A stretch of DNA of 64,000 nucleotides from Bacteroidales bacterium (GCA_024398105.1 JAKSJP010000004.1:80052-144051); one strand, 5' to 3'. Positions 11,101 through 20,276 are shown, counted from the stretch's first letter. Notes: a model not told the origin generated them from the letters alone. Numbers and translations: made by a program.

Positions 11101-11790
11101 ATGAAAAAAGCATTGATAATCGGAGCGGCAATGGTCATCGCAGCGGCGATGCTTCCGCTTTCAGTCGCGAAACTGAAGTCATACGACAGGACGGTCGACG
11201 TAAAAGGCCTCTGTGAAAAAGAAGTCAAGGCTGACAAGGTCATCTGGCCTATCACCTATAAGGAAATGAGTGACGATCTCTCTGCTCTTCTCAAGCAGAC
11301 TGACGCAAACAATGCCCGTATCGTCGAGTTCCTCAAGAGCGGCGGTCTGAATGACAGCGAGATAACAGTAGGAACCCCTAAAGTCTCAGACAAGTTCGCC
11401 AGCGAGTACGGAAACAATGACAGGCTCTTCAGATATCTCAGCACAAACGTTGTCACAGTATGTACTTCGAACGTGGATGCTGTCCTCGCTCTCCAGGCAA
11501 GGCAGTCGGAGCTGATGAAAAAGGGCCTTACTCTTTCAGAGAATGACTGGGAGAATCCTCTCCAGTTCAAGTTCGAGGCTCTGAACGACATCAAGCCTGA
11601 GATGATCGAGGAAGCTACAGCCAACGCACGTGAGGCTGCAGAGAAATTTGCAAAGGATTCTGGCAGCAGGATCGGAAAGATCAAGACAGCGACCCAAGGC
11701 ACGTTCAGCATCGAGAACAGAGACAGCAACACTCCTCATCTCAAGAGAGTGCGTGTCGTCACATACGTGACATATTACCTCAGGCACTAG
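11101..11790 (+). CDS. SIMPL-domain (DUF541) exported protein
   Basis: 229 residues. A hydrophobic N-terminus (about 4-23) acts as signal peptide or anchor. The rest fits the SIMPL/DUF541 family (relatives BP26/OMP28 and YggE): VDVKGLCEKEVKADKVIWPITY at the start, the middle LLKQTDANNARIVEFLKSGGLNDSEITV, and the end ANAREAAEKFAKDSGSRIGKI. Such proteins form periplasmic ring oligomers of uncertain function. The start is the ATG at 11101; the longer open frame from 11038 has no signal-like start. It follows the esterase by 66 nt on the same strand and is convergent, 8 nt away, with the methyltransferase. Confidence 0.85.
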   Translation: MKKALIIGAAMVIAAAMLPLSVAKLKSYDRTVDVKGLCEKEVKADKVIWPITYKEMSDDLSALLKQTDANNARIVEFLKSGGLNDSEITVGTPKVSDKFASEYGNNDRLFRYLSTNVVTVCTSNVDAVLALQARQSELMKKGLTLSENDWENPLQFKFEALNDIKPEMIEEATANAREAAEKFAKDSGSRIGKIKTATQGTFSIENRDSNTPHLKRVRVVTYVTYYLRH

Positions 11791-11798
11791 GCTTGAAG

Positions 11799-12551
11799 CT
11801 ATTTGCTTGAAAGTTGGATTTTCGCAAGATAGTCGTAGTGGTCGCCCTCTGCGACTATCTCGCTTTTAAGGCCACACTTGCCGCAGGCTGTGGCAAGGAG
11901 TGAGTAGTCGGCATAGAGCCAGTCGAATGGCTTTCCCTTGACATTGCGATAGACCATACGGTAGTCGACTTCGCCGTAGTAGGCGCCGCAGAGGTCTATG
12001 TCGAACGAGCCGTCCTCATTGAGATAGAGATACTGGAGGTCACTGGAATCGATGAGGATGCATCCGTCGGGCGTCAGAAGTTCTGACACTTTCCTCAGCA
12101 TCGGCTTCAGACCTTCGGCTTTGCCGGCGATGCCTGTACCGTTCATCAGCATCAGGATGGTGTCGAAGCTGTGGTACCATGGTCCTTCGCCCTCGTCGCT
12201 CAGTATGTCCATGCAGCGTACATCGCGCAGGCCGCGCATCTTCATCGCCTCGCAGCTGAGTGGTGAGATGTCGACGGCGGTGACCTCAAGTCCGCGCTCC
12301 TGGAGGATGATTGAATGGCAACCAGCCCCGGCTCCGATGTCGAGGACGCGGCCGCGTGCCATTGACAGTGCCGTTTTCTCAAGCTCTGGCATGTCTTCCT
12401 CGCTGCGGAACAGATGGGCCACAGGGATCTCGTCTTCCTCAAACTGACTTGACAGTACCCTCAGCTTGGCCGCCTTCCCGGTCTTCTGATATTCAAGGAT
12501 GGCACTTCCCATCGGGTCGTGCAGTGCGGAGATGTGTGTGCCCTTGGCCAT
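11799..12551 (-). CDS. Class I SAM-dependent methyltransferase
   Basis: 250 residues. Motif I VLDIGAGAGCHS (about residues 70-81), motif II acidic end VTAVDIS and motif IV-like FDTILMLMNGTG mark a Rossmann-fold SAM methyltransferase. The C-terminal part has strands typical of small-molecule or protein methyltransferases; the substrate is unknown. It lies 61 nt downstream of the TonB-dependent receptor on the same strand and could be read through from the FMN-riboswitch transcript, although a weak TACCTTTA box in the gap could also serve it. Confidence 0.85.
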   Translation of the reverse strand: MAKGTHISALHDPMGSAILEYQKTGKAAKLRVLSSQFEEDEIPVAHLFRSEEDMPELEKTALSMARGRVLDIGAGAGCHSIILQERGLEVTAVDISPLSCEAMKMRGLRDVRCMDILSDEGEGPWYHSFDTILMLMNGTGIAGKAEGLKPMLRKVSELLTPDGCILIDSSDLQYLYLNEDGSFDIDLCGAYYGEVDYRMVYRNVKGKPFDWLYADYSLLATACGKCGLKSEIVAEGDHYDYLAKIQLSSK

Positions 12552-12612
12552 AGTTACGTCTTGGATTGTTTGCTTAAAGGTAATTATTCTGCCTTTTTTC
12601 TTCCATTTTGAA

Positions 12613-14988
12613 TTACAGTGTCAGGCGGATGCCGAAGTTGACGTTGCGGCCGTTGCCCCAGTATCCGGTGAAACCGTCCTTGTCGTGCCTGGCCCCGTCC
12701 TTGCTTCGTTCAATGTAGAACGCGTCGGTAAGGTTGCCGCCGTTGCAATAGATGGTGACATCGCTTCCGAAGATCCTTCCGCTCCAGCTGATGCTGGCGT
12801 TGATAAGCGAGTAAGAAGGAATCCTGTACGAGTCACCTCTGTCCTCAGGACTGGTCCTGGTGACAGGATCGAAGTCTGCCCAGAGGCGGTCGTTCCAGCT
12901 GTATTCAACCTTTGCGACGAAACCTTTGAGGAACTTTGCCCCCGCAGAGATGCCGAGCTGGGTCTGAGGAGCGTCTCCGACATGGAGACCGTCGGCATAG
13001 ACCTTTACCTGTCCCATCTCAAGCATAGTGTCAGGATCGTAGATTATCGCCTCGACGTCGTTCTTCCATTTCCACTGTCCGATCGATGCGAATCCGTCGA
13101 AATCGAGCCATCTGACAGGTCTGTAGCCAGCCTCGGCCTCGAATCCGAAATGCTGGGCGTCAAGTCCCTTGACCATATACTTGTAAGGGTCGACGTCTAC
13201 TGTCTTGTAGGACGCGCTCATCAAGGTCTTGTCCTGCCAGTATGCGTAATATGCAGTCACCTCGAAGCTGTATCTCTGGCCGCTGCGTCTGAATCCGGCC
13301 TCGGCGAGATAGTTCTTCTCGTTGGTGATGTCCTTTGCGACCTCGTTGCTTCCGCTTGAGAAGAAGACATTTGAATATGGTGCCCTTGAATATACGGCCG
13401 CATTGGCGTAGAGGCTTGTCGACTTGCCGAACTTATGAAGCCATCCAGTCTTGACGCTCGCACCAGGCTTGCCTGCCCACTTGCTCCTGACGTCGTCGCC
13501 TACATAGTTGTAGGCGTCCCATTTCCTGAGGACGGTTCCGCTGGCAGAGACTCCGAACGTGAGGATGTCGGACGCATTCTTCCATGTTCCGATTGCGTAG
13601 AGGGTGCCGTAGTGCTGGTCCCTTCCGCTGTCGGTCCTGACAAAGTCACCGACATGCTTGATGCTCTCTCTCCCAGCTTGTCCGGCGAGGGACTTGCTGT
13701 AGTCCTCGTACCAGTAGTCAGCTCCGAGAAGATCGGTGATCTGCTCCCTTTCCCATGTGCTGTAGAGCTGGTAGTGTATGCCGCCTTCGATCTGGAAGCG
13801 GTCGCTGAGATCCTTGGTCACGCTTGACTTCACACCTGCCTGGGTATGTCCTGCCTGGTAGTCAGACATTATGTTGACCGCAGCGCCGCCGTTGGACTTG
13901 TTGAGTGCGACAGCTGCATCCCAGTCGATCTGCCCGTTCTCGTCCATGAACGATGCGATCCTCTTTCCCTTGCTTTCAGTGTAATAGCCACCTCCGTTGG
14001 CCAACGCGAGATAAGCGGTCGTGCTTACTCTGATGTCGTCGCTGTGGTAAGAGTGGGTGAGTGTGAAGTATGGCTTGAAGTAATTGTTCCTTGAAAGGGT
14101 CCTGGCGGTGCGCTTCCCGTTCTCGTCGGTGTACCATCCCCAGTTCTTGTTGTAGTTCCTTCCGTACTTCTCGACCTCGGCATAGGTCAGCCTCTGCGAC
14201 CTTTGCTCGTGCTGCTCAGGGGAACCGAGGGCGGTAAGATTGAGAGAATGCCTGTCATTGAACTTCTTGGTGACGGCCAGCTGGTACGACCAAGTGCTGA
14301 GATTTGTCATGTCCGCATAGCTGCTTCCCCAGTTGTGTGAGCCCATGAGGCTTACTGCCCATCCTTTCCTGATGCCGGAATCGACGCTGAGGCTCATTCC
14401 GTTGGTGCCATAGCCGGTATGGTAATAGCTTGCTGACGCATGGGCGTCCTTCGACGGCTGTGTTGTGACAATGTCTATGGTACCTCCGACCGAATTGTCC
14501 GAGAGCATCGAGTTTCCGATACCTTTCTGGACCTGGATCGATGATGCGGCATCCGCCATGCCCATCCAGTTGTTCCAGTACATGCTGCCAGAGGTAAGAC
14601 CAGAGATAGGCACTCCGTTGAGAAGGACGGAGATGTTCTCCTGCTTGAAGCCACGGATGTTGATCTTGGCGTCACCGAAGCTTCCGGTCTCGGCTGTCGC
14701 GTAGACTCCCGGAACATTGTGGATCAGCTCAGGGAAGGTCTTGCCGGCTGCCTGCGTGCGGATCTTGTCCTGGGTGATGTCAGTAAGTCTCAGAGGGGAT
14801 GAGTTCCTGTCTGCGATGCTTGCTGAGATAGTGATCTCGTCGAGGATGATGTGGGATGTTGTGTCCTGGACGGACGATGAGGCCCCGTCGGGGCGTGTGA
14901 CAGGCGTTGTGCCTGCACCTGCGGCGATGACGGGCATGTTCAGCCCAAACATCACTGCCGCGATTGCTGGTAGTGATTTGAATGACAT
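12613..14988 (-). CDS. TonB-dependent outer-membrane receptor under FMN riboswitch control
   Basis: 791 residues: signal peptide (about 1-24), plug domain (about 50-185, with FPELIHNVPGVY, INIRGFKQENISVLLNGVPI, VGGTIDIVTT) and a 22-strand type barrel ending in an aromatic-poor but beta-typical NVNFGIRLTL. It uses TonB energy to import a ligand across the outer membrane. The barrel resembles FecA-like receptors rather than SusC (no N-terminal carboxypeptidase-D-like domain is evident). Ten nucleotides upstream of the start is a complete FMN riboswitch, so the likely cargo is riboflavin, FMN or a related flavin; this is inference from regulation. No inner-membrane flavin transporter lies nearby in the window. 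Confidence 0.88.
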   Translation of the reverse strand: MSFKSLPAIAAVMFGLNMPVIAAGAGTTPVTRPDGASSSVQDTTSHIILDEITISASIADRNSSPLRLTDITQDKIRTQAAGKTFPELIHNVPGVYATAETGSFGDAKINIRGFKQENISVLLNGVPISGLTSGSMYWNNWMGMADAASSIQVQKGIGNSMLSDNSVGGTIDIVTTQPSKDAHASASYYHTGYGTNGMSLSVDSGIRKGWAVSLMGSHNWGSSYADMTNLSTWSYQLAVTKKFNDRHSLNLTALGSPEQHEQRSQRLTYAEVEKYGRNYNKNWGWYTDENGKRTARTLSRNNYFKPYFTLTHSYHSDDIRVSTTAYLALANGGGYYTESKGKRIASFMDENGQIDWDAAVALNKSNGGAAVNIMSDYQAGHTQAGVKSSVTKDLSDRFQIEGGIHYQLYSTWEREQITDLLGADYWYEDYSKSLAGQAGRESIKHVGDFVRTDSGRDQHYGTLYAIGTWKNASDILTFGVSASGTVLRKWDAYNYVGDDVRSKWAGKPGASVKTGWLHKFGKSTSLYANAAVYSRAPYSNVFFSSGSNEVAKDITNEKNYLAEAGFRRSGQRYSFEVTAYYAYWQDKTLMSASYKTVDVDPYKYMVKGLDAQHFGFEAEAGYRPVRWLDFDGFASIGQWKWKNDVEAIIYDPDTMLEMGQVKVYADGLHVGDAPQTQLGISAGAKFLKGFVAKVEYSWNDRLWADFDPVTRTSPEDRGDSYRIPSYSLINASISWSGRIFGSDVTIYCNGGNLTDAFYIERSKDGARHDKDGFTGYWGNGRNVNFGIRLTL

Positions 14989-14997
14989 AATATAATA

Positions 14998-15117
14998 CTT
15001 CTTCCATCCGGACTTTACCGTCGGTGCCGTAGTTTCAACGGCTCAACCCTTGTGGAAGAACGCCACAGAGGGCTCGCGGACTATACCGCCGGTTGGGAAT
15101 TGCACCCGACCCTGAAG
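14998..15117 (-). promoter_or_regulatory. FMN riboswitch (RFN element)
   Basis: Read on the minus strand, the segment matches the RFN consensus throughout: the P1 arm CTTCAGGG, then GGGTGCAATTCCC, ACCGGCGGTATAGTCC, GCGAGCC, a variable stem, GAGCCGTTGAAACTACGG, CCGACGGTAAAGTCCGG and ATGGAAGAAG closing P1. It senses FMN and switches off downstream genes when flavin is plentiful. The closing purine-rich P1 strand (14998-15005) ends 9 nt before the receptor ATG, so it probably doubles as the ribosome-entry region and control is likely at translation initiation. No terminator hairpin lies between the aptamer and the gene. Confidence 0.95.
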
Positions 15118-15149
15118 TTTATTGTTTTGCAGATTAATGATCTGCGCTG

Positions 15150-15157
15150 CAAAGATA
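15150..15157 (-). promoter_or_regulatory. Promoter -7 box for the riboswitch-receptor transcript
   Basis: TATCTTTG on the minus strand, about 33 nt before the first riboswitch base, so the entire aptamer would be transcribed. Confidence 0.65.
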
Positions 15158-15186
15158 TATTATTTTTTCACTGTTTTCAAAATGAT

Positions 15187-15194
15187 TACCTTTG
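15187..15194 (+). promoter_or_regulatory. Promoter -7 box for the GH97 gene
   Basis: TACCTTTG, 21 nt before the ATG at 15216. It overlaps the TTG at which the frame opens, supporting the ATG as the true start. Confidence 0.6.
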
Positions 15195-15215
15195 TGTCAC
15201 TATCATTATTTTACC

Positions 15216-17228
15216 ATGAAAGTATTCCATCTTATCTCATTGGGCGCAGCAGCCCTTTTCTCGGTAGCATGTGGGAGCAATACTCTCCAGTCGCCCGACA
15301 AGTCGATCAAGGCAGTCATTGACGGTCAGTCAATTGCCGTCTATTATGGCGTATCGCAGGTCATATCTGACCTTCATGTCGGAATCATCACACAGTCGCA
15401 GAATCTTGACTCGGCTCTTGTGCTGAGCTCACAGTCCGGCAGGAAACTTATCAAGGAAGAGTATGACATGCCTGCTGGAAAGCGTCTGCATTGCAGCAAT
15501 TCCGCAAATGAGAAGATTCTTACGTATAAGAATCCTTCTGGCGAGGAACTTCAGGTCGTACTTCGCCTCTATAATGACGGTGTCGCCCTCCGTTATGTGA
15601 CCGCTGAAGGTACCATGGTCATGGAGGACCGTACTTCGTACAGCGTCGCAGACGGCGTCAACAGATGGATTGCAAACTATGACGCGTCGAATGAGCAGCC
15701 GTTCCCGCTTTCGACTGACGGATCTGTAGGAACCAGCAAGTATGGCAGGGCTGCAAAGAACAGCAAGTGGAGCTATCCTGCCCTCGTAGAACCGGTTCCA
15801 GGAATCTTTGCCCTTATCTCTGAGGCGGACATCCGTGTCGGAGACAGCGGTTCATATCTTGTGAACGAGAAGGACAAGGAAGTCTATGAGGTCACCCTCG
15901 AGGGCCCGAACGCCTATAACGAGGGAATGTCTCCTTGGCGCTGTGCGATCATCGGAGAGCTCTCTGACATCGCTGAGTCTACTCTCATCACAGACCTCGC
16001 TTCTCCAAGCGAGATCGCCGATCCTTCGTGGATCCAGCCAGGAGTCAGCTCATGGATCTATTGGGCATATAACCATGGTTCAAAGGATTTCGAGCTTTGC
16101 AAGACCTTCATCGACCTTGCAGCACAGATGGGATGGCCGTATTGCCTTGTCGACTGGGAATGGCCGGAAATGACAGGAGGCTATGACCTGAACGATGTCA
16201 TGGCATATGCTCGTGAGAAAGGTGTCAAGATCAATCTCTGGTACAATTCAGGAACCTCCTGGATCGGTCCTGGCGCACCTCAGCCACAGGACCGTCTCAA
16301 TACCCCTGAGAGCCGTGAACGCGAGATGCAGTGGCTTGAGGAGATCGGCGTAAGCGGTATCAAGGTCGACTTCTTCTCTCCTCTCAACGACGAGATGGCT
16401 AAGTACTATATCGACATCCTCAAGGATGCTGCGCGTCACCATCTTCTCGTAGATTTCCACGGCTGTACGATCCCTAACGGATGGCAGCGTACATGGCCGA
16501 ACATGATGAGCATGGAGGCTATCTATGGAGCTGAGTGGTACAACAACGGTCCGTTCTTCGGGCCGACCGCAGCTGTCCACAATGCCACGGTTCCGTTCAC
16601 ACGTAATGTCGTCGGTCCTATGGACTATACTCCTGGCTCATTCAGCGACAGCCAGTATGCACATCTCACGACCAATGCCCATGAGCTTGCGCTTCCTGTC
16701 CTCTTCGAATCAGGAATCCAGCATATGGCTGACCGTCCTGCAGGCTATTTCGGAGATGAGGCAGCAAAGAATGTATATGATCCGGACAAGCAGGCAAGGA
16801 TCGAGCGTGCTGCAGCCATGGCATCAAGACCTTCCGGCGGTCCAGGTCCTAGAGGAGGATTCGGCAACGTTCAGGTCGCAATCCCTACAGAAGAATGCCC
16901 AGGTATTCCACAGGAGGCTCTTGACGTATATTCAGGGCTTCCTTCAATCTGGGATGACACCAAGCTCCTTGCTGGATATCCAGGTGAATTTGTGGTGATG
17001 GCACGTCGCTCAGGCAGCAAGTGGTATATCGCTGGAATCAATGGCAAGTCTGAGCCTGTTGACATCGCATTCTCGCTTGAACGTCTCGGAGTCAGTGCAT
17101 CTTCCAACATTCTTTTCTGCGATGGTCCTCAGGACAGGATCATTGATGTGAAGACCCTCGAACTCAATGGCGACAGTGCATCAGTCCCATGTCGTGCCCG
17201 TGGAGGCTTCCTTGTTGTAATCGACTGA
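15216..17228 (+). CDS. GH97 glycoside hydrolase, probable retaining alpha-galactosidase
   Basis: 670-residue lipoprotein (lipobox SVAC, Cys19). An N-terminal beta-sandwich (about 25-260), a TIM barrel (about 270-560) and a C-terminal beta domain match family GH97. Catalytic-region motifs are SSWIYWAYNHGSKDF, PYCLVDWEWPEM, GVKINLWYNSGTSW, GIKVDFFS and GAEWYNN. Asp385 in IKVDFF occupies the nucleophile position of the retaining GH97 alpha-galactosidases, and Glu440 lies 55 residues downstream, the same spacing as the nucleophile-acid/base pair of the Bacteroides retaining enzyme. The inverting SusB type lacks that Asp. It should release galactose or similar sugars at the cell surface or periplasm. 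It is followed by a CE15 esterase. Confidence 0.85.
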   Translation: MKVFHLISLGAAALFSVACGSNTLQSPDKSIKAVIDGQSIAVYYGVSQVISDLHVGIITQSQNLDSALVLSSQSGRKLIKEEYDMPAGKRLHCSNSANEKILTYKNPSGEELQVVLRLYNDGVALRYVTAEGTMVMEDRTSYSVADGVNRWIANYDASNEQPFPLSTDGSVGTSKYGRAAKNSKWSYPALVEPVPGIFALISEADIRVGDSGSYLVNEKDKEVYEVTLEGPNAYNEGMSPWRCAIIGELSDIAESTLITDLASPSEIADPSWIQPGVSSWIYWAYNHGSKDFELCKTFIDLAAQMGWPYCLVDWEWPEMTGGYDLNDVMAYAREKGVKINLWYNSGTSWIGPGAPQPQDRLNTPESREREMQWLEEIGVSGIKVDFFSPLNDEMAKYYIDILKDAARHHLLVDFHGCTIPNGWQRTWPNMMSMEAIYGAEWYNNGPFFGPTAAVHNATVPFTRNVVGPMDYTPGSFSDSQYAHLTTNAHELALPVLFESGIQHMADRPAGYFGDEAAKNVYDPDKQARIERAAAMASRPSGGPGPRGGFGNVQVAIPTEECPGIPQEALDVYSGLPSIWDDTKLLAGYPGEFVVMARRSGSKWYIAGINGKSEPVDIAFSLERLGVSASSNILFCDGPQDRIIDVKTLELNGDSASVPCRARGGFLVVID

Positions 17229-17291
17229 TATATCGTTTGCTATATATGATTATTATGGCCGGTCTTTATTTTATTTGAGCAAGAATTTATA

Positions 17292-17299
17292 TATATTCG
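17292..17299 (+). promoter_or_regulatory. Promoter -7 box for the CE15 gene
   Basis: TATATTCG, one base off TAnnTTTG, 23 nt before the ATG at 17323. Confidence 0.45.
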
Positions 17300-17322
17300 C
17301 ACTACTATAATACTAATATACC

Positions 17323-18840
17323 ATGAAGAAGAGTATTTCACTTGCAATCGCAATGATGCTGTGCGTCCCTATGTTTGCACAGAGTCCTGTAACCTTCACA
17401 GCGCAGGAGGACTTCCAGAACATGCTCGACCAGCTTGGAATCAAGTCCGTAAGACGTGGATTCGATTCAGACCAGAGCAGTCCTTATGCAGCTAACTATG
17501 ATGAGTCAAAGGCTAATCCTTACCCTGTCATCCCTGACCTTATGACGACCAATAAAGGCAAGAAGGTGAAGACCGCGAAGGATTGGTGGGAAGTGCGTCG
17601 TCCGGAAATCAAGGAAGGCTTCGAGAGCGAGGTCTATGGACGCGTTCCTGCAAATGTCCCTGACGTCACCTGGACAGTCGTATGTGAAGAAATCGAAAGA
17701 GTCGGTATGATCTCAGCAAAGGCAAAGCAGCTTGTCGGCCATGTCGACAACTCATCTTGTCCTGAGATCAACGTAGATATCAAGATGGTCGTAGTGACCC
17801 CTGCTGATGCCAAGGGACCTGTTCCACTCCTTATGATGTTCGGTGGTGCTACACTCCCTAATCCTGTGACACCTGCAAGAGGTGACATGGAAATCATCAA
17901 CAAGGCTCTCCGCCAGATGCTCGAGGCTAATCCTGAGACAGCAGATCTCATGAAGAAGTATCCTGCATGGCAGCCGTTCGAGGCAGCTAATCCTTTCGCA
18001 GGCTTCGGCAGACAGCAGCTTGCACCAGGCCAGGATCCACCTTCAAACCAGCAGCTTCTCGCAGCAGGCTGGGGCTATGCTATGATCGATCCATCAAGCA
18101 TCCAGGCAGACAACGGCGCTGGTCTTACCCGCGGTATCATCGGTCTTGTGAACCATGGTCAGCCACGCAAACCGGACGACTGGGGCTCGCTCAGAGCATG
18201 GGCATGGGGCGCTGCACGTGGACTTGACTACCTTGAGACAGACCCTGACGTCGACGCTAAGCACGTAGGCATCGAAGGCGTTTCACGTTACGGAAAGGCA
18301 GCTCTCGTTACACTCGCATTCGAGGACAGGTTTGCTATGGGTCTCATCGGTTCATCAGGAAAGGGTGGCGCGACACTCCACAGAAGAATCTTCGGTGAAG
18401 GTCTTGAGAACCTTGCAACCAGCGGCGAGTACCACTGGATGGCCGGTAACTATATCAAGTACAACGCTGTAGAGGGAAAGAACGGTGCAGGTACAGCAGA
18501 CATGCTCCCTGTAGACTCACACGAGCTTATCGCAATGTGTGCACCTCGCCTCGTGTTCATCAGCTATGGTATTCCTGAGCAGGGCGATGCCCAGTGGCTC
18601 GACCAGTACGGCAGCTGGCAGGCTACAATCGCAGCAGGTGAGGCATTCACCCTCCTCGGCTCGACTGACCTCGGTCTCGGTCACGACTATCGCTCAGTTC
18701 CAATGCCTGCAGTAAACCAGGACGTCCTTGACGGCAACCTTGCATGGCGTCAGCATGACGGTGGCCACACCGATGCTCCTAACATGAAGCATTTCATCAA
18801 GTGGGCTACGGAAAAGATCGGATACGTCTATAAGAGATAA
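17323..18840 (+). CDS. CE15 glucuronoyl esterase-like protein
   Basis: 505 residues with a signal peptide ending near MFAQ (residue 19). The nucleophile motif GVSRYGK with Ser321 matches the CE15 pattern GxSRxGK, and the C-terminal HDGGHTDAPNMKHF supplies the catalytic His. Other family marks are WGSLRAWAWGAARGLDYLE before the nucleophile and an SSGKGGATLHRR loop after it. CE15 enzymes cut ester links between glucuronoxylan and lignin alcohols, freeing hemicellulose. It lies 94 nt after GH97 with its own promoter, and a strong terminator follows. The Val in place of the fungal Cys before Ser is common in bacterial members. Confidence 0.85.
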   Translation: MKKSISLAIAMMLCVPMFAQSPVTFTAQEDFQNMLDQLGIKSVRRGFDSDQSSPYAANYDESKANPYPVIPDLMTTNKGKKVKTAKDWWEVRRPEIKEGFESEVYGRVPANVPDVTWTVVCEEIERVGMISAKAKQLVGHVDNSSCPEINVDIKMVVVTPADAKGPVPLLMMFGGATLPNPVTPARGDMEIINKALRQMLEANPETADLMKKYPAWQPFEAANPFAGFGRQQLAPGQDPPSNQQLLAAGWGYAMIDPSSIQADNGAGLTRGIIGLVNHGQPRKPDDWGSLRAWAWGAARGLDYLETDPDVDAKHVGIEGVSRYGKAALVTLAFEDRFAMGLIGSSGKGGATLHRRIFGEGLENLATSGEYHWMAGNYIKYNAVEGKNGAGTADMLPVDSHELIAMCAPRLVFISYGIPEQGDAQWLDQYGSWQATIAAGEAFTLLGSTDLGLGHDYRSVPMPAVNQDVLDGNLAWRQHDGGHTDAPNMKHFIKWATEKIGYVYKR

Positions 18841-18859
18841 TCATCTGTCGAAGATATGA

Positions 18860-18891
18860 AAAAAGGCTGGTCCCTGAGGGCCAGCCTTTTT
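18860..18891. terminator. Bidirectional terminator between the CE15 gene and ssrA
   Basis: Inverted repeat AAAAAGGCTGG / CCAGCCTTTTT with an inner CCC-TGA-GGG, ending in T runs on both strands. It ends 4 nt from the 3' end of tmRNA, so it serves both convergent transcripts. Confidence 0.9.
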
Positions 18892-18895
18892 CAGG

Positions 18896-19290
18896 TGGAG
18901 ATGGGCGGACTCGAACCGCCGTCCAAACAACGCACCAAACAGCTTTCTACACGCTTATCCTGTCTTTGGTTGTCGGCGCATGGCTGCCGATAGGAAGGCT
19001 ACCATGAGCTTATCAGTTGAATCTTAGCAGACCTTAACTGAGTCTGGTCTGAGCATCCTGCTTGGATGATACCCCGTGCTCGGCGCATAGCAGGCTTAAA
19101 GTCCGCGGGATACTCGTCGGCGCTGCAGCCTTGGCAGCGCGGATTAAGCTAATGGACTTGGTCGATTAGGCAGCGAGTGCATAGTTGTTGTTGCCAACTG
19201 AATTTTTGAGGATCGGGATTAACGGGCCGGCCCACAGCGCCCGACGTGCTTACTGTCCGACATCGATGCTGTCAAAACCAAAACATCCCC
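18896..19290 (-). ncRNA. ssrA: Transfer-messenger RNA (tmRNA)
   Basis: About 395 nt. The 5' end GGGGATGTTTTGGTTTTGACAG pairs through GGGGATG with CATCTCC at the 3' end (one G-U pair), and the T arm reads GGCGGTTCGAGTCCGCC. The tag frame (19195 down to 19166) encodes GNNNYALAA and a TAA stop, a typical Bacteroidota tag with Gly as resume codon. The 3' CCA is not encoded in full, so it must be added after transcription. It rescues stalled ribosomes and marks the incomplete protein for ClpXP, whose genes are at 55544-57438. End points rest on acceptor-stem pairing. Confidence 0.96.
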
Positions 19291-19302
19291 GTAACAGTTC
19301 TG

Positions 19303-19310
19303 CAAAGATA
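19303..19310 (-). promoter_or_regulatory. Promoter -7 box for ssrA
   Basis: TATCTTTG on the minus strand, 12 nt before the mature tmRNA 5' end. Confidence 0.6.
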
Positions 19311-19372
19311 TGAAAGATTCTACTATTATCATTCACAGTCAAAGAAAAATTAGGTTATTCAATAAATATGTC

Positions 19373-19380
19373 TATATTTG
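19373..19380 (+). promoter_or_regulatory. Promoter -7 box for the 19450 dehydrogenase
   Basis: TATATTTG, 69 nt before the ATG, leaving an A/T-rich leader of about 60 nt. Confidence 0.6.
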
Positions 19381-19449
19381 TAAATGGGGTCTAGCCCTTT
19401 CATAAATTGAATTATATTAATTACTTATATAAAACTAATTAACAGAATT

Positions 19450-20223
19450 ATGAGCAAGAATTATTTCGACCTTACAGGTAGAGTAGCTGTCGTTACAGGT
19501 GCTTCTACAGGTCTTGGTCTCCAGATGGCAGAGGCTTTCGCAAGCCAGGGTGCCAATGTTGTTCTTATGGCAAGAAGACTCAACCTCCTCGAGGACAACT
19601 GCAAGGCCATCGTCGAGAAGTTTGGTGTTGAGGCGCTTCCTATCGCATGCGATATCACAGATACAGAGAAGGTAAAGGCAGCTGTCGCTGAGGTCATGGC
19701 TAAGTTCGGCCGCGTTGACATCCTCGTGAACAACGCCGGTACTGGCGGTATCACTCCAGCTGAGGACGTTCCAGATGAGATGTTCGAGAAGGAGTTCCAG
19801 ATCGACCTCTTCGGTACATTCAAGTGTGCACGTGAGTTCGGTAAGGAGATGATCAAGGCTGGTTATGGCCGTATCATCAACATCGCTTCTATGTACGGTC
19901 TCGTAGGTAACATGGCTGCTCCATCTTCACCTTACCATGCAGCAAAGGGTGGCGTTGTCAACCTTACACGTGCTCTCGCAGCTGAGTGGGGTAAGTATGG
20001 CATCACTGTAAACGCAATCTGCCCAGGTTACTTCATGACTCCTCTTACAAAGTCAACTCTTGAGACAGACTGGTTCGCAGCTTACGCTAAGGGCGCTATT
20101 CCTGTAGGCCGTTACGGTAAGGAGGGTGAGCTTGACACAGTTGCTCTCTTCCTCGCTTCACCTGCTTCTACCTACGTAAATGGTCAGAACATCGCAGTTG
20201 ACGGCGGTTACACTGCAATCTAA
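19450..20223 (+). CDS. SDR dehydrogenase, gluconate 5-dehydrogenase-like
   Basis: 257-residue classical SDR. TGASTGLG at residues 16-23, NNAGTGG, catalytic Ser in IASMYG, YHAAK as YxxxK, and the C-terminal VNGQNIAVDGGYTAI shared by gluconate 5-dehydrogenase, KduD and FabG-like enzymes. It probably interconverts a keto-sugar acid and its alcohol using NAD(P)H in the cytosol; the exact substrate cannot be read. Codon use is strongly biased to a few preferred codons, similar to the housekeeping genes here, which suggests high expression. It has its own promoter and a terminator shared with the convergent phosphatase. Confidence 0.85.
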   Translation: MSKNYFDLTGRVAVVTGASTGLGLQMAEAFASQGANVVLMARRLNLLEDNCKAIVEKFGVEALPIACDITDTEKVKAAVAEVMAKFGRVDILVNNAGTGGITPAEDVPDEMFEKEFQIDLFGTFKCAREFGKEMIKAGYGRIINIASMYGLVGNMAAPSSPYHAAKGGVVNLTRALAAEWGKYGITVNAICPGYFMTPLTKSTLETDWFAAYAKGAIPVGRYGKEGELDTVALFLASPASTYVNGQNIAVDGGYTAI

Positions 20224-20246
20224 TCTTCAACAGATACAGAAAACAT

Positions 20247-20275
20247 AAAGGGCTCGGAGGAATCCGGGCCCTTGT
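20247..20275. terminator. Hairpin terminator between convergent genes
   Basis: Imperfect inverted repeat AAGGGCTCGG / CCGGGCCCTT around a 6-nt loop, between the stops at 20223 and 20277. Confidence 0.7.
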
Positions 20276-20276
20276 T

